Numbered from the stretch's first letter, positions 46,001 to 57,639 are shown. The stretch is DNA of 64,000 nt from Cryptomeria japonica (GCF_030272615.1 NC_081415.1:230726803-230790802); one strand, 5' to 3'. Numbers and translations: made by a program. Notes: generated by a model from the letters alone, not told the origin.

Positions 46001-46918
46001 AATATCCAGGCAACTGAGAGGGGGGGTGAATCAGTTGACTGTGAAAATTTTATTTTAACCTTAATGCACAGATCCAAAATAATAAAAAAATTAACAAAAC
46101 TTGAAAGCTCATGCAAGAATCAGAATAGACAAAAGAAACACCAAATTGTATGTGGAAAACCCAAGAAGGGAAAAACCACGGAGAATGCTAATTCTCAATA
46201 TATAAATACTGATTAAGGTGACACCAATTATGAAGATTTTTACAAAGGGTGGCTCACTACCAAGGTGCTCATTGTAGGTGGGATCACTACCTTGAAAGGC
46301 TCACTACCGATTTTCTCACTGCAGGTGGGCTTACTGCCCTAAAAGGCTCATTGCCGAAGAAGAAAGAAAGATAAAGATAATCCACCACAAAAGCATAGTC
46401 TTCACTGTCAGAAATGCTTCAAGTAACAATCCACAACACTATACTCACACAACTAATAGATTATTTCAATCTCACATGTCTTCAACACAAAAATCCATAT
46501 GTGAATTCATCAAATCAAACTCCTATATACACTGTCTCCGGAAATCATACTTCTCAATGTCGACTAAGACAAAGATCTAAAATAGGTCTCCACTAAACAT
46601 TTTGGTGGTGGTAAGGAATGAGAAGTGGACCATATCACATTGTTCCTCATCGAACATACATTACAAAATCCAAACCCAAAATGCATCCACATGTTATACA
46701 TTCTTAATGTCTGGTCCAAGGCCTCAAGCTTCAGAACAGTCCAGACCCAAAGATAATACTGAGAAACAAATTTCAAGATACCAAACTCTTCCAGTGAAAT
46801 TGAGAAACCTCCAAGAGTACAATATACCTAAGTCAAACACTCCTCATCATACCACATCCAGACTTAATCCGAACCAAAGTATTTGACATCAATGCCAACA
46901 CATAATGTAATGATAACA
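46001..46918 (-). repeat. Copia E 5' LTR
   Basis: Same structure as the left LTR but with only seven G (46020-46026). Its minus-strand start is TGTTATCATTACATTATGTG at 46918. The adjacent primer site on the minus strand reads TTGTATCAAAG near 45990-46000, a decayed form of TTGGTATCAAAG. Confidence 0.82.
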
Positions 46919-47074
46919 TTACCCCTCCCTCTTAACATTCATTGTGTTCATCAAAGTTCACCAAGATGGGGGACCAAAAAGTTTCCACTTTAATTTTTTT
47001 CCCTAATTGGAGTATATCATGAGTGCATTATAATGCTACATTGTCATGCTAAGGATTGGAGTTCCCAAGCCAAA

Positions 47075-47159
47075 GGCTCAATCACTACCAAGCCATAACA
47101 CAAGTACGTTATTGTGTGTATATTATGGCTTGGTAGTGACTGAGCCTAGGCTCAGTCAC
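47075..47159. repeat. Hairpin with a perfect 24-bp palindrome
   Basis: Arm 47075-47101 (GGCTCAATCACTACCAAGCC...) pairs with 47122-47146 (...GGCTTGGTAGTGACTGAGCC). The right arm overlaps a perfect palindrome at 47136-47159 with half-site GTGACTGAGCCT. Confidence 0.9.
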
Positions 47160-47503
47160 CACTAAGGAAAAATGAAAGCACATTTTGGAGTAGAAAATAT
47201 TCTCACATTTCGAAGTAAAAAATGAACTCACATTTTGGAGTAGAAAATGTGCTCACATTTGGAGAAATAGAAATTTTTCTAACTCCCCATTTTTGTTTTC
47301 AAGTCAATCTCAATCTCCTAATCAAAACATATACATCAAATATAATATTAAAGTATACTATAAGTAATATTTCATGTATATATTGGTAGGACGTTTGAGA
47401 GTGGTTTTAGACCTCTAGGAGTTCTAATATGGATTATAGTTTTTATAAGATCGTATATATTTTTACACTTAATCAAATTTTAGTAATTGGTAGGCTCCTA
47501 TTA

Positions 47504-47980
47504 GCATTATCTCACTCTCTATCTCACTCTCTTTATCTCCCCTAAACTCTAGACCTATCTCTCTCCCTATCACTCTTCCTCTATCCCCTCTCTACCTCTC
47601 TCTATCTCACTCTCTCCTCTCTCCCCAAGATCTAGACCTCTCTCTCTCTCTCTATCTATATTAGGGGATATATATATATACCTCCCTCCCCCTCCCACTA
47701 TACTTCCTTCTCTAGTTGTTTCTATATTTCCTCTCTTTGTCCCCCCCCCCCCTCTCTCTCTCTCTCTCTCTACCCATCCATCAATTTGATTCTCTTTATT
47801 TCTCCTCTTATTCTCTCTCTATCTATACATCTATCTCCCTTCTCACTCTATTTGTGTCTCCCCTTTCACTCTCTCTCTCTACCTACCTCTCCCTCCCTCC
47901 CTCTCTACTTTTGTCATCCCTCACTCTCTACCACATTCCCTTCATACTAATATCCTTCTCTTTCTCTCTCACTCTCTAGG
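47504..47980. repeat. CT-rich low-complexity tract
   Basis: CTCTCT/TCTATC microsatellite-like sequence, including a run of 10 C near 47742-47751. The Ser/Leu frame in it is an artefact of composition. Confidence 0.9.
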
Positions 47981-48215
47981 GTTTAAGATTTAGGGTATTA
48001 TGTATATAGTGGAGGATATAGGGTTTAAGGTTGAGGGTACATAGGATATAGGGTAGAGGTTATAAGGTTGATGGTGTATGAATCAGGAATGGTAATATAG
48101 TGTTTAGGGTTGAGGGTTTGGGGTTTAGGTTTGAGGGTTTAGGTTTCGGGTTATATGATTTGTGATTGAGGGTTGAGGGTATATAATTTAGGGTTGAGTT
48201 TATACGATTTAGGAT
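47980..48215. repeat. Degenerate telomere-like TTTAGGG/TTGAGGG repeats
   Basis: Many copies of GTTTAGGG, GGTTGAGGG and GATTTAGGG in irregular spacing. The plant telomere unit is TTTAGGG, but the array is too degenerate to be a real telomere. A related block is at 60181-60370. Confidence 0.75.
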
Positions 48216-48443
48216 GGACACTAGTAGACATACAACAATAAATGACTAAAAAAACTACTAAAAATTACATATAAATGACTAATCTTTGTCACGTGACCAT
48301 TAGTAGTTTGTTGTTGGTCATTAATAACATGAGAAAATTTATGACTAAACCATTCTTAGTCATTTATTGGTTGTTTTGATTGATCAATTTGGTAGTATAT
48401 TTAGTCATTGATTGTTGTTAACTAGTCATTTATTTATTCATGG
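48066..48443. repeat. First copy of a duplicated unit, left half
   Basis: Matches 60196-60560: telomere-like repeats, then GGATGGACACTAGTAGA (48213-48229), then AACAATAAATGACTAAAAAA and TAGTCATTTATTGG phrases. It is cut at CATGG (48439-48443) by Gypsy F and resumes at 59968. CACTAGTAGA resembles the ends of CACTA transposons, but no matching opposite end was found. Confidence 0.75.
48439..48443. other. Target-site duplication of Gypsy F, left copy
   Basis: CATGG, repeated at 59963-59967. The empty site can be read in the second copy of the duplicated unit near 60557 (TTAGTCATGGTAG). Confidence 0.9.
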
Positions 48444-49211
48444 TGTAGACACCCAAAATTGTCCAGTCTAATTAAATAAATATTTTATTTATTTAATTAT
48501 CTAAGCTTAATTCTTCTATTAATTAAATAAATCTTTATTTATTTAATTAATTCATTTATCCTCTTCTAGCCTTATTTCTCATTTAAATAAATACATTTAT
48601 TTATTTAAATTATCCTTTTCCTAAATTAAATAAATATCTTATTTATTTAATTGATCCGACTTCTTCTATTAATTAAATAAATCTTTATTTATTTAATTAA
48701 TTCATTAACCTTTTCTACCCATGACACATGTCATTCATCTCTTAATTCATACACTACCTACCCCTTTCATTATTTTATTATTTTCTTTACCTACCCTCTA
48801 ATCATAGCCGACCTCCTTTTACACCTCTTAATCTTGTCCCTCCATTTCATATAGTGTCTTCTATATAAGGAGATGCTTCCTTCATTATCAAACCCTAACT
48901 ACTTGATCAATTGACTACTTGGCATATGTGATCCTACTTGCAACCACATTCCGTTCTTTGTTGAGCTCTTGTGCACATAAAATCTGAGAGCAAATACATC
49001 AAACAAGATCAATGGAGATAGGAAGAATGGAGATCCAAACCCTATTGGACATGTGATGGTATAATCTTTGTGATTTCGTTTGATTTGCATTGTCTTAGGT
49101 AATCTTCATATGTTATGGTGGATCTTTGTTGTTGTTAGGCTAGGGTTTTGTGGTTGAATTCATTTAGCCTTTCAATATTGTTATTATTGTTATCCATTTT
49201 CACCATAAACA
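48444..49211 (+). repeat. Gypsy F 5' LTR (768 bp)
   Basis: Starts TGTAGACACCCAAAATTGTC, ends CACCATAAACA. Contains ATTAAATAAAT/ATTTATTTAAT palindromic AT blocks (48470-48710). TATA box CTATATAAGG at 48861. About 25 bp longer than the 3' LTR because of one extra AT block at 48470-48497. Confidence 0.93.
48861..48870 (+). promoter_or_regulatory. TATA box of the Gypsy F LTR
   Basis: CTATATAAGG, identical in the 3' LTR at 59612-59621, and a good match to plant TATA boxes. Likely drives the genomic transcript. Confidence 0.6.
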
Positions 49212-51771
49212 TTTTGGCATGCCTCGTGGGACATGGATTTTTGTTAGATCTATATTTTTTGCAGATTTTTCTAACCCTATATTGCTGTTTTGTAAAACAA
49301 TTTGGAGAATAATCTTGTGCAGCTAGGGTTTTGGACACAAAATCAAGATCATGGAGAGATTCGATCATATCTCACAAACGGCTAAGAAATTTTGCACCAA
49401 ATTTTTTTTGAAAGTTGAAGAAAGTATCAGGAGCTCTCAATCCAAAATTTAGAATTTTTGGAGCACATTTTCATTTTCTATGAATTTTTTATGATTTTTC
49501 ATAAAAAAATAATTTTGAGAGCAAATGAGAGAATTTTTTGGATTTTATTACATTTTTGGAAATCTCTCATAATTATACATAGGATCTGTTCTTTGTGATT
49601 TTAATATTGATGCAAAATATTTCCCTAAAAATCAGATCTTTAAAAATTAGGGTTTTTCCTTATTTTGATCAGATCTCACAAACGGCTTCAAATTTTGACA
49701 TCAAATTTTTTGTGTAGGTCAAGAAAAGTATCAGAAGGATTCATTAAAAATTTTAGAGTTTTTGGATCACTTGTTAAATTTATATGAATTTTTTATGAGT
49801 TTTCATAAAAAATTAATTTTGAGAGAAAATTAGAGAATTTTTCATATTTTCTTACATTTTTGGAAATATCTCAGAATTATACACATGATATATTCTTTTT
49901 GATTTTAAATTTGATGCAAAATTATTCCTCAAAAATCAGATCTTTGAAAATTAGGGTTTTGAATTATTTTATTCATATCTCACAAACTGCTTGGATTTGT
50001 TGTAGAAATTTTTTTATGCAAGTTTGGAAGACCATCAGGACTCTCCAATAAAAATTTTAGATTTTTTGGATCGATTTTGAATTTTATATGAATTTTTTAT
50101 TATTTTTCATAAAAAATTAATTTTTGGAGCAAATTAGCAAATTTTTTGGATTTTCTTACATTTCTGGAAATCTCTTGAAATTTTACAGATGTTATTTTTT
50201 TATGATGAATCATATCTTTGAATTGGTCAACAAAATGCATTGTTGAAGGCCCCTATTTCACAAAGTCTTTTGGATCTAAAATTTACCTAACTTGTGTGCT
50301 TGCAGGAAGGGGTGATTATTTCAAACAACCCAAACTACTAATAAATCTTTGTTGTAGGTCCTTGGCAAGGGTTTTTGGATTTTTATTGTGTGCCTTGTTT
50401 TCATAGACTAGCAAACACTTCAATTGGTGCACTAAAATTGAATCATTGTCTTTTGTGTTTTGAGCAATAGGCTCTTTTTGTTTAATCTTTAGAGGGCCTG
50501 TTTTCCCATGTGGTCATTAGGACTACTAGTGAGAAGAGAACGACCCAAGTGGTAGCGAGGAAAACCACCTCTTTCGAACCACTATAAACAACTGTATTCA
50601 TGGTGAAAACTATGGATAACGTGTGCTGATTAGTTCATACCGACACTATGTCTCCCCATAAACCCGTTTGATCAAATTTATTTGATCAGTTGTAGGGCGT
50701 AACCCTTACCGACTGGGAGCCTTCTGTATTTACAGAGCTGAAAGTGCCACATGTATGGCCATACGAGCGGATGCCCTTACTAGCACCTTTTTGTTTTAGA
50801 AGCCAAAATCCTTCTAGTTGTTGAGGCAGGAGGTTGGACCTCTGGTAGCGGTCCACACACATACGGTTCTTAGTAAAGATACAAAGTTTGCCACGGGGAG
50901 TTTTCGTGGGGACTAATGCTTGGCTGACCCGAGAAGTGAGTTCCGAGGGTGGAGCCAGTGAGGTCAAGCATCTAAGTATCCACTCTGAATAGCATAGCCT
51001 TGGGGTAAAACCCCATGTGGGATCAACAACTATTGTCTTGGCCAGCCATAAGAATTGTGCTTGACTTATTTTAAACATTCAAAACATTCAAGACCAAACA
51101 ACAAAACATTGTGTCTTTTGTGTCTTCAAGTGTATGCAAAACATTTTTACATCAAACAACACACTTTTCTTGGAGTCATTGTCAGTCTAAACACTTGCAA
51201 ACATTGAGTCCTCATCAACATTGTGTCCTCTTGTCACGAAAAACAATCAAACATTCAAATTTGGTCACAACCAACAACTTCACAAATTGGAAAAATTTTA
51301 CAGTCCAGCAAACAAGAGCAATCAGTTTCGGAATTCTTGAGCTTCCTAGGTTGTTTCTCCAGGTTTTCATCTCGCATTCAACTTGTCTTTGGGTCTCACA
51401 AAGTCCATCATTGCTTTACATCTTGCATTAAATTTACATTTGTCTAAACTTGAGTCAAAAGGTCACTTGCTTGTCCTCATCATACTTTGTCAACACACTA
51501 CATACAACAACATTTTGCTAAGTGGTCCCTCATCAAGGTCTATCACCTTTGGGTCTCATTTGGTCTTACTTGGAGTCAAGGTCAACTTACCTCATCAAGA
51601 GAAACTATCCTCTCTTTGGAAGTCACACCTACTCTACTACATACATACTTGGTCTTACACTTTGGACATTGCAAGTACACTTCAGATTCATTTACATTCC
51701 ATCCAACTCTTGGTCTTCCATACTTTTTCCATTTTCATCTAGTCTCACACATCTTGGTCAATACCTAGTTC
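49212..51771 (+). other. Gypsy F leader
   Basis: Four bases after the LTR comes TGGCATGCCTCGTGGGAC (49215-49232), the probable primer site, tRNA not assigned. Next are the 304-bp repeats, then a segment with the motif GAGAACGACCCAAGTGG (50536-50552) shared with Gypsy C. Frames here are short or antisense and match no family. The gag start is ATG 51772. Confidence 0.6.
49369..50215 (+). repeat. 304-bp tandem repeat, nearly three copies
   Basis: Units start at 49369, 49673 and 49977, each with ATCTCACAAAC(G/T)GCT, and contain TTTTTATGATTTTTCATAAAA-like palindromes and ATCAGATCTTTRAAAATTAG. The third copy is shorter. Spacing is exactly 304 bp both times. Confidence 0.9.
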
Positions 51772-53575
51772 ATGGTTGAAACCCATCTTCAAAAATCTAG
51801 GAGAGAAACTAAAGAGGCTCAAGAATCCACAAACATGAGTTCTTATGAGTATGACAATGATATCTTTTTCAATTCTGATCATACTACATTACCTGACATG
51901 GATGCCTATAGAAACATTCCAAATGTTGAGAACATGGACACTACAAACAACAATGATATACACAATGACAATATGGACAACTTTTCTATACATTCAGCAG
52001 AAGTGGAAGACACCATTATGAATCCTCATTTTAATCGATTAGTAGAGGAAATAATGAGGAGAGATAGATAATATTTTCTACAAGTGATGACACAAAGTGG
52101 AGCCAAGATACCTCATGAATTTGATATGTCTCTGATAATGGAAAATCAACCTTTGCAACAACCTCACTCCAACATGGATCAAAGGAGGCCTAATAGTGGA
52201 GGCAATAGAAGACCACATCTTGTGCCTAAATCACCATCATCTTTGTTTCAAAAACCAGAGGTCCCACATACACATGGTCAAGCATATGATACTCACCTTC
52301 GCAGACCATTATGGAAGTCTTATGCAGAGAAATATGCTCAATCACATATCCATGCTAAGGATCAACCGCCAAAGCAATTGGATATTCAAAGGCATGCTCA
52401 AAATTTGGACACAAGGAAACCCCGTGTCAAATTTGGGGGCAACACATTAGAACATGACATGCCTGTAGAGTATGGTATACATGGACAAAATAGATATTTC
52501 ATTCCTCAACATGAATCTATACCAAGTGGTCCATATATGCAGCATCACTATAGACCTCCTCCATATGAACATGCGTATGATCAATATCATCCATATATGC
52601 AACATGCTCCTCCTCCAATTGGTGCCTCAAGCATAGGGTATGGTCCAAGAAGTCGATCTCCACCTAAGAGCAATTTGGAGCAACAAATCAGGGACTTACA
52701 AAAGAAAATGTAGGACATAAATACACCGAAGCCAACATACACAATGAGAGACATATGTCCTTATCCATTTGACAAGAGCATTCCAATGCCTCCTTTTCCT
52801 ACACACTTTGTGACACCTAAATTTGATAAGTATAGAGGAAAAGGGGATCCTAAGGCACACATAAGACAGTTTTTCACAGCTTGCATTGAGATAGCAGCAG
52901 AAGAGACATATTTTATGAGATTATTCCCACAAAGCCTAGGCGATCAAGCTATGGAATGGTTCTCCCAACTTCCACCTGGAATTAAGTCATGGGGTGACTT
53001 AGCAGAGGCATTTATTCAACATTTCTCCTACAATATAGAGACAAACATATCAGTCACTACTTTGTGCAACACCAAGCAAAAAGAGGGAGAGTCTTTTGCA
53101 TCATTTTTACAAAGATGGAGGAATCTAGCCAGCAGATGCTCTTGTGAAATTCCACAAAAACAAATGGTAGAAATGTTCACCCAAAATGTTAACAAAGACA
53201 TTGGCTATGATCTAAGGAAAGCTTGTTTGTCCACCTTCAAGGACGTCATTGAAAAAGGCTTAGCAATAGAGAAGGTCCTAATTGAACAAGGAGTCATTAA
53301 GATATTCAAGGAAAACAAAGACAACTTTAAAGGAAAAGACAAGCCAAGATTTTGGAATAAAAACAAGAACACAGCCAATGATGGTGTTGTTGATTCCAAT
53401 ATAGTGCGACCCAAAATCATTTTTTCTAGATCAAATCAGGTGAATACTCAAACAACTTCTAAATCATGAAGGAAGTACACTCCATTGGGAGAACCACTTG
53501 AGTCAGTTTTCAAAAAGCTAGTGGCAAACAAGGTAATCACTATTCCAGATTTTCCTCCATATGAACCAAAGGTTA
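51772..53575 (+). pseudogene. Gypsy F gag
   Basis: Starts at ATG 51772 (MVETHLQKSRRETKEAQ) and stays in one frame to about 53575, broken by TAA 52069-52071, TAG 52711-52713 and TGA 53467-53469. The N-terminal part is Gln/Pro/His-rich (PHVQ-like, PPYEHAYDQYHPYMQHAP). The retrotransposon gag core is at 52744-53300: FVTPKFDKYRGKGDPKAHI, FPQSLGDQAMEWFSQLP, WGDLAEAFIQHFSYN, LQRWRNLASRC. It ends with YTPLGEPLESVFKKL, typical of the Tat/Ogre gag tail. Only three stops, so younger than Gypsy B. Confidence 0.9.
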
Positions 53576-54691
53576 AACCAAATTTGGAATGATGATGAAT
53601 ATTGTGAATTTCATAAGAGCAAGGGTCATAAGATAGGAAATTGTCATCGACTGAAGAACATCATACAAGATCTCATTGATAGAGGTGACATTGAGATTGA
53701 AGGACACTCATCCAATCAAGAACATGAAATGTTTAAGGAACCATTCCCAAAGCATGACAAGGGAAAAGCTACAGCCACAGATGACCAAACCAACTATACT
53801 AGAGCATCTTATAACTATGATTCAACTATCAATCACATTTTGATGGACAATTATGTCTCTACCATTATCATCAAGGACAAAACACCTGATAATTCTACCC
53901 AAAGACACAAGATTTTCTTAAAAGGTGTTGGATCTTCTTCCGAACCTACCTCTGAATGTAATGTTATAACTCGTCGAGGTAAATTCACCTTGCAAGGTGC
54001 TCTAGCTAAAAAAACCACTTCCTCATCAACCAAACCTGAGTATGACCTTGTAGAACAGTTAGGGAAGACACCCGTGCTCATCTCCATACTTGAACTCTTG
54101 CGCATATCCTCCACACATAAATCCATTCTTGACAAAATCTTGAGAGAAACTGCTGTTCCTACTGATCTGAACGTGGACCAGTTTCAAGCCATGGTGGGAT
54201 ACCTTTCTATTCCACACTCCCTTACATTTACAGAAGCCAATAACACCTCCATAAGTCAGCCACATAATGCACCTTTACACATTGAAGCCTTCATACACAA
54301 ACATAGAATCAAACGAGTCCTGATAGATGGAGGAGCAGGTCTAAACATTTGTACATTGAGCACTATTAAACAATTGGGATATTCCGACAAAGCTGTGAAT
54401 TCTACAAACAAAATTACTATCAAAGCATATGATGATGAAAAGAGTTCATCCAAGGGTACAGTCACCTTACCTCTCAGAGTTGGGCCAGTTACAAAGGATG
54501 TGGTTTGTCAAGTCCTAGACCTGGACTTCACATACAACATATTGCTAGGACGTCCTTGGATTCATGAGATGAGTGCAGTACCATCTACATATCATCGATG
54601 TATCAAGTTTCCACACAATGGAGTTGAAGTGACCATCAAAGTGGATCCAAATCTATTCATATATTGCAATAATCTGCAACCTCGGTCATAA
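53561..54691 (+). pseudogene. Gypsy F gag end and aspartic protease
   Basis: The frame shifts near 53575. An open 376-codon stretch begins with a CxFHxxxGHxxxxC zinc motif (CEFHKSKGHKIGNC) and IQDLIDRGDIE. The protease has RVLIDGGAGLNICTLS (the D-G-G form usual in Tat/Ogre elements), then FTYNILLGRPWIHEMSAVPS and HNGVEVTIKVD. Ends at TAA 54689-54691. The protease looks intact in sequence. Confidence 0.85.
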
Positions 54692-54736
54692 ATAACAATC
54701 CCAGTCAATCGAGAAGCTATTCCTTCATTAGCATAT

Positions 54737-55876
54737 GTGGATCCAGAATCCTTGAAAGCTTTTACATCAAAACAAGAAGAGCTAAAAGAAAAGATCAAGA
54801 TTAAAGACCTTGGATGTGGTGAGTATATCTGTCATGTTGATCAACTCCCACTATCTGCTATGGTATTTAGTCAACAAGAACAATCTATAAACAATCTGCA
54901 ATGCCAAGGAATTGGGTGTGAACCACCTAGTGTTGTGGCTATTAAGTCTGAATGCAAATCTCCTCCAGTGGTGCAAGCAACTCTTTATATCAATAGTCCT
55001 AAGAGTTGTTCCAACAAAGAATCTATTGAGCGTATCGCTAGCCCCCTTGAGAACTCACATAGCCTTACCATTTCATCGACTCATTCCATTTCCACTCCAC
55101 TTCCAGACTTGGATCAACAAGAATCACAAAAGCCCTTAGTCATTGGGGATCAAGAATCAAGCTTTGAAAAGAAAAATCTAAAAGTCAATAATAAAGAAAA
55201 GTCCTTTAGTCCAAATCAAAATCAAAAGCTATTGGACTCTGCAAAAATCAAAGTCAAGGATAAAAATCCTATGAAAGAAAAGGAACAAGAGTTGATCTCC
55301 CCTAATATCAAAATAACTGGGTGCAAAAATTCTACAATTTCAAGTAAAAAAGCATACTTGTTGATCCTAAGTCTCCATCATGCTATCCTACTTTCACTTC
55401 TTTTCACAATCATAAGCCTTCATCACTCATCCACTTGTTCCTCACATCCTTTCCCTTCTGGCGATACATCATGGACCTTTAATGGAACTTCCTTGAAGGA
55501 CTTTGTTATCAAGGATGCCCAAACTTCTTTAGGTGACATGCATACGGGCAAACGTAGTCCACACACTAGTAATTCTATCTCAGTTCCTTCATCGAGGAAG
55601 ATAGTCACTCAAGCTACACATCATTTAGTCAAGGAACATTGCAGTTACAATCACAAAGTCAAGCCTCACACATTTGAGGTAGGTGACTTTGTTCTCAGAG
55701 AAAATCCGAAAAATCAGCAAGACAGAGAGAAGAAGGGCAAGTTTGAACCAAATTGGCTTGGTCCTTACATCATTACAGTAGCATATGGATCTGGGGCATA
55801 TCAACTCTCAACCACAGAGGGTGAACATTTAGAGGATCCTATCAATAGCATGCACCTTCACAGGTTTTACACATAG
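54737..55876 (+). CDS. Linker protein with hydrophobic segment and integrase C-terminal domain
   Basis: An uninterrupted 379-codon frame in the protease frame. The first ~30 residues (KAFTSKQEELKEKIKIKDLG) resemble the protease-RT linker. A low-complexity Ser/Lys-rich part follows, then a hydrophobic segment at about residues 207-232 (AYLLILSLHHAILLSLLFTI) that could span a membrane. The end is the Gypsy integrase tail: VGDFVLRENPKNQQ, GKFEPNWLGPYIITVAYGSG, INSMHLHRFYT. RT, RNase H and integrase core are missing, so this is a deletion-derived fusion. Whether it is made is unknown; the open frame may be chance or selection. Confidence 0.65.
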   Translation: MDPESLKAFTSKQEELKEKIKIKDLGCGEYICHVDQLPLSAMVFSQQEQSINNLQCQGIGCEPPSVVAIKSECKSPPVVQATLYINSPKSCSNKESIERIASPLENSHSLTISSTHSISTPLPDLDQQESQKPLVIGDQESSFEKKNLKVNNKEKSFSPNQNQKLLDSAKIKVKDKNPMKEKEQELISPNIKITGCKNSTISSKKAYLLILSLHHAILLSLLFTIISLHHSSTCSSHPFPSGDTSWTFNGTSLKDFVIKDAQTSLGDMHTGKRSPHTSNSISVPSSRKIVTQATHHLVKEHCSYNHKVKPHTFEVGDFVLRENPKNQQDREKKGKFEPNWLGPYIITVAYGSGAYQLSTTEGEHLEDPINSMHLHRFYT

Positions 55877-57639
55877 CTCTTCAGATTATCCTAATTCAAA
55901 AAATACAAAAAAAACCAAAAAATTCAAAAATACAAAAAAAAAAATTATAAAACAAAAAAAATCGTTACTTGGTGAAAACCCGGCAAACAGGTGCCTTGTG
56001 ACACAAAAAACATTGAAAAATCGAAAAAAGTAAAGAGAAATAATTTCGTCCAATGGTGAAAACCACTTCAGTGGTGCCTTGGGCAAGTACCATGGTGAAA
56101 ACCGGGTCACGGGCGCCATGCATAGAGACATTGCTCCTCCCTCCTTCAGGATTCTCTTTCATCACTTCACTTTGCACACACTCATGACCAATTCATCCAT
56201 AATAAACTTACCCATTCCCATCATGGCTTGTTATTGATCTACCCAAGCTTGGTTAGCCATTCATAATAAACCTCCCTTTTCACCTCCCTTTCCATCCATA
56301 ATAAATCAACTCCTATCTGTGGCTAAGGCAAATCCTACGTCTAGTAATGGGTGTGGAACTAAGAGCATCACACGTTCTGAGGAGTACAGTTTCTTCAGTC
56401 TAGCTGCGCACAATCCGCAATAAAGCAACATTTGCATCATAGATCCACAATAAAGTTTCATCTTCTCCACAATAAAGTATCAGTTTCATGGATTCAATCA
56501 GTTTTAGATGAGACACAGTAGCAACAATGGGCTTCAACAAATCAAATCTTTCAACAGACTCAGACAACATTATGGTTCAGTGCTATCTATCCTTTTTGTG
56601 AAAGTAAACATTGTGACCACAATCAAATAAGACTTATACAAGTGACAAGAGACACTAAACTTGAGGACTATAGTGGATGTTGGTGTTGAGTCTTGGTTTT
56701 CTTTTGATTTTATCTTTTGGTGACATGTCTTTTAGATTTTTCAGGATGTCTCTGACTAGAGATTCTATCTCCAGGATGTCTTTGACTAGAAAGGCGAGGA
56801 TGGGGTATCGTCACCTATTTGTATTTGCTATCTATGGATTGTCTCTTAGTAATGCTATGACTTGTCCAAGGATATGAGGACATTGTGAGTCTAGTGTGAA
56901 CTGGGGCATTCCTTGTTTGTGACTGTCTTATCTCCATGCAAACAGGTACAATGACTTTCTGGGTCAAACATATGCCTTGATTGTCATAACCTACTTGCCA
57001 TAATAAAGCTCAATGATGATAATGCACAAGAAGCTCTTTCACTTTGATATCTTCTGTCTTCCATCCCCCTTTCTTGATTGACTTCCATCGTCCTTCTCGA
57101 GTCCGCATAGCCTGCTATCACATGATTGAGTATAATGACACACCAAAAACATTTGCATTTCATGTAGTTGCACCTGCATTACCACATATAAGTATTTCAT
57201 ACATACATATAGATATCACAACTTCATCACATCCTACACACAACACCTATTAGCACAATTTTTATTTGCATTATCATATTCATCTGCATTACATACATTC
57301 ACATTTGCATTTGCATACACATATAAAACATAAAAGAACAAAAAAAAAATATATTGCATTGCATCATATACATATTTGCATCCATATCATAAGCATCACA
57401 TAAGAATATCTCATCACATAGATACACATGCATATAGCTTCTGCAAAGATGAATCATCTCATATATATAATCATAAGTGTCATGATACAATGATGTCAAA
57501 ATCATATGGCTACAATCACCCGCAGGTGTCTACATCATCATACAAAAATGGTACAATACTGATACATAGGGAGCCCTCTATAGCTATGATGAATTCCCTC
57601 CCTCAGAGCCGGCTGGCATCGATGAAGGTTGAGCCCTAG
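55877..57639. other. Gypsy F spacer
   Basis: Non-coding. A-rich, then stem-loops (55971-56117), pyrimidine-rich sequence, and AT-rich stretches with CATATACAT phrases (57180-57480) before the antisense PMD fragment. No gene supported. Confidence 0.6.
55971..56117 (+). repeat. Three stem-loop units GGTGAAAACC...GGYGCC
   Basis: Units at 55971-55995, 56055-56078 and 56094-56117. Unit 2 reads ACCACTTCAGTGGT, a perfect six-base stem; unit 3 has CCGGGTCACGGG; unit 1 has the CGGCAAACAGG loop as in Gypsy C. The phrase CCTTGGGCAAGTACC and AATTTCGTCCAATGG are shared with Gypsy C (7962-8012). Confidence 0.8.

Larger units (their letters stand above)
40792..46918 (-). mobile_element. Copia E, complete but degenerate, minus strand
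   Basis: LTRs at 40792-41715 and 46001-46918 match over their length (for example the phrases around CATTTTGGTGGTGGTAAGG at 41392 and 46599). Between them gag, protease, integrase, RT and RNase H are in Copia order on the minus strand. I could not find a clean TSD: left CCTAT, right TTACC. It lies at the end of Copia D's 3' LTR. Confidence 0.85.
46919..48443. other. Region between Copia E and Gypsy F
   Basis: No gene. In order: a possible remnant of the Copia D LTR end (46919-46955), the palindrome and hairpin (47075-47159), short CACATTTTGGAGTAGAAAAT repeats (47168-47262), a CT-rich zone (47504-47980), telomere-like degenerate repeats (47980-48215) and a CACTAGTAGA-containing block (48219-48443). 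Confidence 0.6.

Noticed and set aside
47716-47979. Ser/Leu/Pro-rich open frame
   Set aside because: It is produced by a CT microsatellite; no start context, no domain.
47980-48215. True interstitial telomere
   Set aside because: The TTTAGGG-like units are irregular in spacing and sequence, and the same block recurs as part of a larger duplicated unit.
50686-51078. 130-codon minus-strand frame in the Gypsy F leader
   Set aside because: It lies in a non-coding leader opposite conserved leader sequence and resembles no known protein.
54737-55876. Envelope-like gene because of a hydrophobic segment
   Set aside because: In Gypsy elements env-like frames follow integrase. Here the segment precedes the integrase C-terminal tail in the same frame, so a deletion fusion is simpler.
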